DNA of 64,000 nucleotides from Trichobilharzia szidati (Eukaryota; Platyhelminthes; Trematoda; Strigeidida; Schistosomatidae), in assembly GCA_944472155.2 (NCBI GenBank), contig OX235279.1:139720920-139784919 (forward strand), written 5' to 3'. The notes under the pieces were generated by a model that saw only the letters and a program-made list of their open reading frames with translations, was not told where the DNA came from and did not search any database. A program made the position numbers and the translations under genes. Shown here one piece after another: positions 55,623 to 64,000 of the stretch; positions within the stretch are counted from its first letter, which is position 1; every line of letters starts with the position of its first letter.

Positions 55623-56549
55623 AGTAATGATAATGGATATTTTTGACCTTCCCTTTTAACGCTTTATTTTTCGTATATTCATATCTCTGCACTTTTCTTT
55701 CCTCGGTGATTTGTAGAGTAATTCTTACAATTTTAGTTTCTTCGGGGATTTTTTTGAAGATAATGAAACGTTTTTCTGATTATTATTTTAACTTCAACAG
55801 AATTTTCTGTTATTTTACCAAATTTTTGCATACTTTCATACTATGTATTAAACTGAATCTAAGTGGTAAACCAGATTTGGTGTTCAGCTGGAATCCGAGC
55901 AACTTTTTGTACAGAGATCATGTCAGTAGTATACAAGACATCTTGGGAATAAACAAACGTCATAATGTACTGTAAGCACATATGTGTCCAAGGTATCCAT
56001 GTTATCCAGTCTTTGTCTACTACCTTTACCATAAATGAAATAATTAGCCTGAAGTAGATGCAAACTAATCTCCAGTGATAATAAATCAAAAGAGATTTAT
56101 TGTATTGGAATAGTTGTTAGGAAAATCGATACTTATTTGGACGTTTTAACTAACTTTGTAATTGCTATCCGTTTCTCTCCTAAACTGGACATCTTTGTCC
56201 TGACATTTGCATATCAAATGTTGACTTCATCTTTATTATTTGACTTTCTTCCTGTTTAATCCTTAATTTAAATGCGTCCCTTCATGGTTGTGCGACACAC
56301 TGGTAGTGTATTGTTTTACGATATGATATTGTATGAGTGAACGAAGGTCAGTCTTGACCTTCGACTCTCTCCGGGATGCATTAATGTGTGATTCTTGCTG
56401 ACAGAGTTTTTGATCCCAGTTTGTTGGGAATATTCTACTTGATTCTTATGGTTGAATTTCGGTCAGCTAGTTTTCTTCTACAGTACTTGTTTTGTGCTTA
56501 GAAATTTACCTTGTCTGTTTAGCTGCATAACAGCACTGTTGAAGTAGTT
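55623..56549. other. No gene seen
   Basis: AT-rich DNA. A 110-codon plus-strand frame at 55643-55975 is T-rich and motif-free. Confidence 0.4.
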
Positions 56550-56755
56550 TTGAATTTTGTTGATGTTATTGTTGTCGAATCGAACCACACACACAGATTC
56601 AACCAAGAATAATCGTCCTTTTGCTGTCTCTGGAGCGTTCTGTCACTATGCGTATCTCAAGGAAGTTTTTTCAGCTATACAGCAGGACTCAGAGATCCAT
56701 TTTTCTGCGTTCAGAACACAATGAGTCAGTTTCGCTCATAACATTTCTAGTAAAT
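56550..56755 (+). repeat. Diverged direct repeat, left copy
   Basis: TTGATGTTATTGTTGTCGAA, ATCGTCCTTTTGCTGTCTC, GGAGCGTTCTGTCACTATGC and CAGCTATACAGCAGGACTC align in order with 57510-57722. The repeats are about 960 bases apart (start to start) and perhaps 75 percent alike. They could be LTR-like ends of a lost element or two independent copies of a dispersed repeat; no coding remains were found between them. Confidence 0.65.
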
Positions 56756-57509
56756 TTCTTAGCAGTTATTAGAAAGAGTAAGGGTAGTGAGTAAAGAATC
56801 TTTTTTGTTCTATCAACTAACATATGCTGAATAAACTGCCAAAATCCTCTAGTTGCCGAATACTCTAAACAGTGGAAGCCGTTGCAATTTGTCTAAAATA
56901 ACCGGAGCTCTGAGGGTAAAAGAAACAGGTCCATCGACTACTGATACCCTGGCCTATTGTCAAAGCTATAAATTCATTAACTCTGCATTAATCTCATGAA
57001 TTTATCTGAGATTCGGCTTTGTGTTATATTATTAGCAAATATAATCACTTACAGATGCTTTTTAACTGTAATCTATTGAAATTATCAGTTCAATCTTATT
57101 TAAAACTTCAGCGTCGTTAATAACAATAATTATTTAATTATTATGGTTATATAAATGTAGAACCCGACGATGAATTTCTGTCGATGAGAATATTCCCTGT
57201 TCACTCATCAGCCTTTATAAATATAAACTATTGCCAAATATTCATTTCCAACCCCACTTACTATGTTTCACTTTGTCAGTGTTTTTCAACTGATATTTAT
57301 TACAAATCATAATAATAGATAAGTATGTGGTGCATGATATTTGGGTCAAGGCAGGGCTGTAACCAGAGTCACGAGACCCAACTACAAACTAGATCATCAT
57401 ATCACTGCGATAAGTATGCTTGGAATGCCTAATGACCAAGAAACAAAATTAGTTCCTCTAGAATAAATAATAATAATAATGAGATAAAAGTATTTACTCC
57501 TAGTGATTT

Positions 57510-57722
57510 GAAGTAATTTTGAGTTGTTAGTGTTATTATTGTTGAACAGAATCACACTCACACACATCTTACGGCAAATAACCGTCTTTTTACTGTCTTC
57601 GGAGGGTTCTGTAACTGTGTGTCTCTTAAGGAAGTTCCGGACAGCTATATTGTGGAGCGCAAAGATCATATCTCTGTGTTCAGACCACAACAAGTCGGTT
57701 TCGGTCGTTACACATACTGTTT
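57510..57722 (+). repeat. Diverged direct repeat, right copy
   Basis: TTAGTGTTATTATTGTTGAA, ACCGTCTTTTTACTGTCTTC, GGAGGGTTCTGTAACTGTG and CAGCTATATTGTGGAGCGC correspond to the left copy at 56550-56755. Confidence 0.65.
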
Positions 57723-58859
57723 TCTATAATTCTTACATGATTTATCTACGATAAATCAGAATTTCGATGTTCGAAAGTTTGTGTTTAATGCCTTGTAGGC
57801 ATGTTGTCTTATTCTGTACGCTTGTAAACTGTTCAGATTATCCATGTGAGATTCACAAGACCTTCAGATATTTAATCCCTACTTTAATTATAAAGTCACT
57901 CATGCGTTATCCAGGTACGATGGAGGTGAATTGGTTAAATCAGAGTTCTGTAGGTGAATTCAGTCGTATGTTTGACTCATTGAGCCACAGTCTACTTTCT
58001 ACGAATTAGAATGATGTAATAAAGTTATCACCACTAACTAAGCCAAAATGCGCAGCTAATCTCATGAATGTTAAGCCTTTTCAAATAAATTTATGCTTGC
58101 TGGTGGAGTTCGAGATTAGCACAGACTAGCCTAGAATGGTATGGACTCATTTACGGTTATTATTCTCATTTATGTCTTGAAAGTGCATCTATTGTTAATA
58201 TATTTAATCTTCTTTGTCTTCATTACGACTTCTTTTAGTCTCATGAGTTATATTTTTAGCAAATCTTGACGTCATTACTGTTTTTCCTCTTCTTCTTTTT
58301 TTTATACCTTGTCTTGTTTATTTCCCAAAAGTGTGTTAAATAAATGATATGTAAAAATTAAAAAAATTAGAACTTAAGTGAATAAAGTTCTGTGTTTGCT
58401 GATGTAACTGTGTTAACTGCATGTAAAAGTAATGAGTAGTGATCACTTGAAGTTTTCACAGATTATACAATATGAGAAATACTTTAACACTGAGATATGT
58501 ATAAGGGAGGAGAATGCAATTAATAGGAAATTAAATTCACGATTTACAAATTGGCTAGCAATTTACAATCTACACAATTCAAGTGATGACAATTCACTGT
58601 AGTTCCCTTTAGAAACCAAGTTATTCCGATCAGAATATGTGATGTTTCCAATGTAAACTGCTGTGGAATTTCACTACTCGAACTGTTTACATTACAAATT
58701 GCTAACCAATACTCACATTGTGAAATTGATTTATGGTATGACCAGTTCGACCAAGCAGCTACCCTAAAGTTGGATGGTTTCAACTGATTCATCTGTCTGG
58801 GTCGAATTGAACCGGGTACACCGCCCCAAACGAGCAAAACGGTCATCCAGTAGTTATTT
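57723..58859. other. No gene seen
   Basis: AT-rich DNA without supported features. A 100-codon minus frame at 58544-58846 has no recognisable motif. Confidence 0.4.
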
Positions 58860-59100
58860 ATTTTTTATTATTTTATTCCTTAACGTTCCCAGTGGAACAT
58901 AGGACTTCAAGTTAGAGGTGTGAAGTTTTGGTAGTAGTGGCATTTATTTTTACCGGACGGGATTGCTAGCCTCATGCCAAACCTTTCCTCTTTACCAGTC
59001 TTATTGCAGGCTTAACGAGGTAAAGCAGTGCGTCACTCGGGGATCAAACCCCGGACCACTTGCCTGGTCGGCGAGCTTTCTGCCGCTGTGCCACCAACGC
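58860..59100 (-). mobile_element. SINE-B copy 6, full length
   Basis: From 59100 down: GCGTTGGTGGCACAGCGGCA head, CCAGGCAAGTGGTCCGGGG with GTTTGATCCCC (B box), CACTGCTTTACCTCG, GAGGAAAGGTTTGGCATGAG, CTAGCAATCC and the tail GTTCCACTGGGAACGTTAAG. Head and tail near consensus. Confidence 0.87.
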
Positions 59101-59111
59101 ACCATCCAGTG

Positions 59112-59205
59112 TTTAGATCACTTTAGTGTGGCTAGCAAGGACTACTGGTTGATATGAGTGATGTGCACCTACTCATCTCAGTCATTCAGTAGTATATAGC
59201 TGTAG
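59112..59205 (+). mobile_element. SINE-H 3' fragment
   Basis: GATCACTTTAGTGTGGCTAG, CAAGGACTACTGGTTGATAT and GAGTGATGTGC match the part downstream of the ribozyme cleavage site in SINE-H copy 1. The fragment starts about where that cleavage site would be. Confidence 0.55.
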
Positions 59206-59641
59206 TAGGAAATCAGTTGTTTAAAAAAAATAATAAGAGAGTAGTGGATTTATAAGCTTATTAATTACAACAATAAAATCAAAACAACACATTACAACAA
59301 GAGAATGAAGTAAACTCGACCAGTTCTCATAGCAAACATCTCACCTCGGAATAACAATGGTAATACAAGACATAGACCAGTGAACACAACAATCGCATGT
59401 TAATGTTCTAGACAAAGGAGCTGGCGGTTCACTAAGGCACTAGTAGCACCACTAAACATACCTTTGCAGTATTTCTTGATTATCAGTGGTTATCTAAGCG
59501 ATATTATAGGTGAAACGAAGTGGCCCACGATATCTGAACATTTAATTATTACTAATATGAATTGTAATTAATGTATAGAGTGTCAATATCAGTAAAAAGT
59601 TTGAGCAGTTGTGGATTAGATCAAATAAAGTATAATTAAAT

Positions 59642-59774
59642 TTCAGTAGTTTACACACAATGATAAGTTTTGTTATTGGTAATATTTCGAGCGAAATTAC
59701 TGCCCGTGGAACTAAACAATTTTGCTCGAAATATTACCAATAACAAAACTTATCATTGTGTGTAAACTATTGAA
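59642..59774. repeat. Near-perfect inverted repeat, 51-bp arms
   Basis: Left arm 59642-59692 and right arm 59724-59774 are reverse complements with a single mismatch; the 31-base spacer holds GAAATTACTGCCCGTGG. Key words: TTTACACACAATGATAAG and ATATTTCGAGC. A linear relative occurs at 52429-52495. The arms would form a stable hairpin. Confidence 0.92.
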
Positions 59775-60147
59775 GTATAGAGTGTCGTTTAAGCGTCATT
59801 TTCATTTTGACTAGCTGATTTCATTTTTAACAGATATCACTAACAGATAGAAATAGTCTTTTCATACAAAAATAAACAGATAATAACAAGAATATTGATC
59901 TATCCAAAATCAAGAACTTTTCACTTATACATATATAAGATATATGCAGAAATGGAGTATACTACAATTATTTTTATAATTGTTATGATTATAAATCAAA
60001 GATCACCTGATTATAGAACCCGGTGAAACGGTCCACCGGTAATCGATATTCGTATGTCTACACACGATATGTTTTTGTATGTAACAGACACAATAACGTG
60101 TTTCAAAACCAATCAGGTTCAGATAGTATACACTCAATAAGTGTATG

Positions 60148-60159
60148 ACATATACACTT

Positions 60160-60201
<42 letters not shown>

Positions 60202-60213
60202 AAGTGTATATAT
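60148..60213. repeat. Palindromic (TA)n hairpin
   Basis: ATATACACTTATACATATAT and its reverse complement flank a pure (TA)n run at 60163-60197. The whole stretch can fold into one long hairpin and would be prone to length change. Confidence 0.9.
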
Positions 60214-60725
60214 TATGCAATAAGAATATATCAAGAGTGATAAATATCTTTGTTTTCGCAATTTGTTTACATAGTGGAATGGTGTTAATTTAAATTCTGT
60301 CTGATATACACGATTGCAAACCACGTTTAAAACTAAGGTTGCAGTTCAGTTATTATGATTATTATTTAGTAATAAGACTTATTAGTGCTACTACTACTAC
60401 TACCGATACTATATTTTAGAAGGCAATCACCGAAATACTAAGTGGTACTGTTTAAAAGTTATCGACAATCATTTTTTTAAAATAAGTATATCAGCCCGCG
60501 TCATGTTGTGGATACATATAGATATTGATCAGTGAGAATTCCTGTCGACTAACTCCTAAATTCCGGTGGTAATATAAAACATAATATCAGTGTGTAAGAC
60601 GATTCAGTATTCCTCATCGTGTAACTGATCGATAGATCATTTGGGTGCATACAAATCAGTCATTACCTTTAAATTAACATAAAGATTAGAGATTTGTGTT
60701 TAAATTTGCATGAAAAAAAAATAGG
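60214..60725. other. No gene seen
   Basis: AT-rich DNA without supported features. Confidence 0.45.
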
Positions 60726-61582
60726 CGGCCTGCTTAGAACTTGGGCTACAGAAAAACCTTCATCAATGTATTGCAGATAATTTCTCTTATTCAATTTGTT
60801 TAAATCTAGTAAAATGTGACATCTAGTGGTATTGTTTACTCTGGTGAGTATTTAAAACACTTATTATCTGCGGATTCACAAGTTTCGGCTAAACATGAGA
60901 AAAAGCATCACCCTAAGTGGCAACTTATCTCAACACATGAGACAACTGTTCCTGGGTTATGTCATCGGTTCACGAAATGTACTCCTGAACATTTTGTAAT
61001 TGTCATTCAACCGAATGTTGTGAATTTCTCGAAGGGGAAAAAGAAGAGATATCACAATGGATTGGTTTGCTCTTCAGGTCGGATAGAACTGTGTCACACG
61101 ATCTATTGTCAATTAATCTTTTATTTGAAGAACCTGGACGAAGAGGAAATACCACACAATATTCTGTACATTATATAAATACTGTTCAGAATAAAGCTAT
61201 TATTGTCATTATAATAGAATGTAGGTAGTAATGAGTGGTTGTGATTGGTCATTGAGGTGTAACCGATTTCATGTATCTAGTCCTGAATGAGTTCTAGTGA
61301 GTTTGCAGTGTGATCAGCGATCTAGGACAGTCTCTGACTGCAGCAGTGGACGACGCTGGTTCGAATTTCTAAGTAGACATTTGTACCTACAACGCCGTCT
61401 TACTCATAAGTGCCAACAAGCATAAAGTATTAGTCTTGGGTTTCCAACCAACTGACTCATAAGGTAGTGATACTAATAGTAATAATCTCTTCCCTTTAAT
61501 CACTATGCCCCAAAGATGTGAAGAATTTATGACAAATACGCCGTAACACATAGGTCTTAGTCAGAAGAAATTAATTCTCTTA
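60726..61582 (+). repeat. Repeat R, copy 2, with conserved open frame
   Basis: Inverted relative of 30383-31258 with high similarity across the whole length. The plus-strand frame 60816-61178 is open for 120 codons from a GTG, with SAKHEKKHHPKWQLI, TPEHFVIVIQPNVVNFSKG, KKKRYHNGLVCSSGRIELCH and DEEEIPHNILYII. Compared with copy 1 it has eight extra residues (HEKKHHPK) and one extra Val; both length differences keep the frame. The stop is followed by AATAAA within about 15 bases. Its 3' part (61230-61400) is SINE-E-like, with GCTGGTTCGAATTTC as a possible B box. Function unknown. Confidence 0.85.
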
Positions 61583-61692
61583 AATATTGGAAAGTAATGA
61601 CAAAATATCTTATTCCCATGACTCACAGATATGAGTTAGAATGTCACGTTTAGCATTACATAAATGAATAAATTATCATGAAATAAAGTTTT

Positions 61693-61875
61693 CACAGTGG
61701 TTAGAACTCTCGCCTACCATGCACATGGTCTGATGTTCGATCCCCTGCCGATGCACACCCGATATCAATGGTTGGCCTGCAAAATTTGGGCTACCGATAT
61801 CCATGCTGAAAATTCCATACTTGTACCAAAAATACGGTGTGGAATCAAGCTGTAATCAAAAACAAAAAGTAATAA
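61693..61875 (+). mobile_element. SINE-C copy 6, 5'-truncated
   Basis: Starts inside the head at CACAGTGGTTAGAACTC, so the first ten bases are missing; B box worn (GATGTTCGATCCCC). The body CACACCCGATATCAATGG, TTTGGGCTACCGATATCC, TGCTGAAAATTCC and GGTGTGGAATCAAGCTGTAA is well preserved. Confidence 0.85.
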
Positions 61876-62202
61876 GAAACAGAATCTAGGGTATCTGTTA
61901 ATTAACTCACTCACTGTTTAATAAAATGACAGCTGTCAATATTCATAAGAAGACAGTAAAATATTAGTGAATTAGTTGGCGATGAGCCTCTACTATACTG
62001 AACTAAATGCTTTCTAATAACAGATCATATGCACCGGAATATCAATCAGTCAGGAAATCAGCCAGCCAGTTGACTGCCAGTCAGTTAGTTACAGCACTAA
62101 ATCGATTCATAAGAGATTACATCTCAGAGTAGTGTAGAATATTCATATTTCAATTAGGCTGTTTACTAAATCGCCACCTGACTGGTAAATTTCATCGTAC
62201 AT
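61876..62202. other. No gene seen
   Basis: AT-rich DNA; AGTCAG-type words recur at 62050-62095 but form no clear array. Confidence 0.4.
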
Positions 62203-62290
62203 CTGTGATTCAGTGGCAGAATACTCACCAGCCACTTGGTAAGTGAGGATTCGGTTCCAGGTCAATACGCTTCTTCACCCTAAGCACTTG
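62203..62290 (+). mobile_element. SINE-B head fragment, degenerate
   Basis: TGATTCAGTGGCAGAATACTC resembles the tRNA-Gly-like A-box part and GATTCGGTTCCAGG the B-box part of SINE-B; CGCTTCTTCACC follows as in the family. No tail. Confidence 0.5.
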
Positions 62291-62884
62291 GCAGCAACAT
62301 ATATCTGTTGTTATCCGGTTACCAACAATTCTTTGCCAACTGACTAAAAGTATATTAAAGTGTATAATGAAGCCGATGTTGTATTGTTAAATGGGATAAA
62401 TTAAGTCTAGAACATAGTTCCGCCTACATCAGCTCTACATTCAACCTCTTACTGGATTTTAAAATAATTGATTCAGTATCCTTTGAAAATTAGGAGTCTT
62501 TTTACTTTCTTTTCCTTCCCTTCAGAAAAAGCCGATGAAGGTGACATGTGACTATGAGTAAAATATTATTCGTGTTCATAAACACTGAAAAGAAAATTGC
62601 GGAATAAAACTGATACAATTAGTTCACAGAAATACAAGTTACCTGTGTAGGGATATTGGATCGATTTTGATACGAAAATTAATGAATAATAACGCTTGTA
62701 GTACTTGTTCCATGAGAATATTCTATTCAGCAGTAATGCGTAAGTTACAGTTGAGACAGGCAATAGTTTATTTTTGTTTTCAACCCTTTTTTTCCGATGA
62801 CGTAATTTATTTCCTCTGTCGACATAATTTACTTTAGAAATTCAGTAATCCAGTCAAAATTCTTGGTACGGTATGATCACTAGA
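62291..62884. other. No gene seen
   Basis: AT-rich DNA without supported features. Confidence 0.45.
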
Positions 62885-63225
62885 AATAAATATTATGGCG
62901 AGTACTAATCAACTGGGTCATAGAAATGAATTCAGTAAGCGTCCGCTCATAAAACGCACTCGGGAACACTATACAGCCTGTCCAGCAAAGGGAGAACACA
63001 GGTGTATATATAGTTCGGTAACAAAACACCTGGTGAACTCGGGACATTCAGCTCTGCTTGAAAATTCCGTCAAAGTCATATAAAAGATTCAATCAAACCT
63101 CTCAAATGGAGTGAGATCAAGGCATATGGGCATGCCGAAGGCACCTAGCAATCCAACCGTTGCCTCTACCATGGCAATCATAAAAAAGTCAATTCTCTCA
63201 AAAGTGATTATCTTATCACCTTTCT
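62885..63225 (+). mobile_element. PLE GIY-YIG endonuclease C-terminal fragment
   Basis: Frame 62895-63083 includes REHYTACPAKGEHRCIYSSV, TKHLVNSGHSALLENSVKVI. The SSVTKHLVNSGH block resembles the S-A-[IV]-x-x-H-x-x-x-x-x-H segment after the GIY-YIG core in PLE nucleases, which sits just before a conserved 'ILE' segment; the following region runs on in another frame. The YIG box itself is not in this piece. Placed upstream of PLE RT sequence at 63490, as in tandem PLE copies. Confidence 0.6.
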
Positions 63226-63284
63226 TATCCGAGCTTCCTGTCGATTTCTGTTATTTTTACGTATTTTAATCCCTCTAGCCACTC

Positions 63285-63440
63285 ATGTGGTCCGGGGTTC
63301 GATCCCCTGCCGACGCACACCCGATATCAATGGTTGGCCTGCAAAATTTGGGCTACCGATTACGCATGCTGAAAATTCCATGCTTGTACCAAAAAACGGT
63401 GTGGAATCAAGCTGTAATCAAAAATAAAATTTCAAAAAAT
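63285..63440 (+). mobile_element. SINE-C copy 7, 5'-truncated
   Basis: Starts at GTGGTCCGGGGTTCGATCCC (B box), lacking the A-box part; then CGACGCACACCCGATATC, TTTGGGCTACCGATTACG, TGCTGAAAATTCCATGC and GTGTGGAATCAAGCTGTAAT. It lies between two PLE modules. Confidence 0.85.
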
Positions 63441-63528
63441 TTGTTCATTATAACAACCCCAGAGCCTTTATCGATGAAGTCGTCATATTTAGACCTGATA
63501 AAGGCTCTGGGGTTGTAATAATGAACAA
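63441..63528. repeat. Inverted repeat from PLE N-terminal coding sequence
   Basis: 63441-63472 and 63497-63528 are reverse complements at 31 of 32 positions around a 24-base spacer. The right arm encodes DKGSGVVIMNK, the PLE K-G-x-x-V-V-I-M motif; the left arm is that same coding stretch inverted. It forms a foldback at the left end of the PLE. Confidence 0.92.
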
Positions 63529-64000
63529 AGCTGATTAATTCATAAAATGATGACAATTCTAAACGGCAAAGAAAAATTCCAAGTAGACAACAAAAAGGAT
63601 GCCACAACGTTGTTTGCAAATAAAATAAATAAATGTCCCAAAGAACTTCCAATGAAGAAACTAATCAACGGCGAAACATACAATAAACTGAAGTCAAAAG
63701 GTGGACGCCTGCCGTCTATGTATGGCCTACCAAAAATCCATAAAGCAAATGTGCCTTTAAGACCAATCTTGTCAGTGATTGACTCACCATGCCACAAGTT
63801 AGCTGATTCCATAGAGCCAATTCGAATTAAATTTGCAACCCATAGCCTGAAGGATTGCTACCAATTTTCCAAGGAAGTTGACAATATTGACATATCAGAC
63901 AAACTCATGGTATCGTATGACGTGACCTCCTAGTTTACAAACGTACCACTGATGGAAACGATCGATATCATTTGTAAACAAACGGATCTACTACCATTAC
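63490..64000 (+). mobile_element. Penelope-like element, N-terminal RT part, runs off window
   Basis: RPDKGSGVVIMNK at about 63490-63530, then (from 63547) MMTILNGKEKFQVDNKKDAT, LPMKKLINGETYNKLKSKGG, RLPSMYGLPKIHKANVPLRP with ILSVIDSPCHKLADSIEPI, and DISDKLMVSYDVTS followed by a TAG stop, then FTNVPLMETIDIICKQ. YGLPKIHK-x-x-x-PLRP-I-x-S and [SF]-x-DV-x-S-L-FTNVP are PLE RT signatures; SYDV is catalytic motif A. The stop replaces the Leu of S-L-FTNVP by one base. Apart from this and a small break near 63540 the frame is clean, making it the best-preserved coding sequence in the window. Confidence 0.92.

Overview
This window looks like gene-poor nuclear DNA of a schistosome blood fluke (genus Schistosoma or a close relative). 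The sequence is AT-rich and full of decayed retroelements. The assignment rests on the combination seen: many fragments of an RTE-clade non-LTR retrotransposon resembling schistosome SR2 elements, Penelope-like elements (PLEs) with GIY-YIG endonuclease remains, and tRNA-derived SINEs that carry hammerhead ribozymes (the Sm-alpha type of schistosomes). No intact host protein-coding gene could be supported on either strand. The species was not determined.

Repeat families, with names used only here. RTE: about 14 fragments, all lacking the 5' part, several ending in (AAT)n tails. NLTR2: one fragment of a second non-LTR family at 22480-23265. PLE: fragments at 5095-5370(-), 9186-9655(+), 32930-33470(+), 62885-63225(+) and 63490-64000(+), the last running off the window. 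SINE-B: tRNA-Gly-like head, and a 3' tail shared with RTE. SINE-C: a different tRNA-like head, about 190 bp. SINE-D: about 390 bp, tRNA-like part followed by a hammerhead. SINE-H: a second hammerhead-bearing repeat. SINE-E: a further dispersed repeat. R: an approximately 870 bp repeat present twice in opposite orientation (30383-31258 and 60726-61582), keeping an open frame in both copies. G: a short repeat linked to PLE-type sequence.

Layout. 1-7000: SINE-B, an RTE copy with a 5' inversion, an Sm-alpha-like ribozyme relic, a SINE-D with a 5' inversion, a SINE-H, a PLE scrap and a 147 bp GTGA microsatellite. 7000-16000: SINE-E copies, a PLE RT fragment, RTE and SINE-D pieces, a tRNA-His-like sequence touching a SINE-C. 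16000-31000: SINE-B, SINE-H with a complete-looking hammerhead, RTE, SINE-C, NLTR2, a long RTE relic and R copy 1. 31000-46000: PLE endonuclease with large inverted repeats, clusters of SINE-D/B/C, RTE copies, and a SINE-D with a complete hammerhead at 38939-38984. 46000-64000: two related dead RTE copies, hairpin-forming repeats, a SINE-C nested in a SINE-B, R copy 2, and PLE modules at the right edge.

How they fit together (inference). RTE probably supplied the reverse transcriptase that copied SINE-B, since the 3' tails match. The 5'-inverted copies of RTE and SINE-D both have the structure expected from twin-primed, target-primed reverse transcription. PLEs and SINE-D/H add ribozymes that could process tandem or read-through transcripts. 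The most interesting signals are the two hammerheads with complete cores, the two 5'-inverted insertions with near-exact junctions, pairs of RTE copies sharing the same lesions (pointing to trans-mobilised dead subfamilies), and repeat R with its conserved frame.
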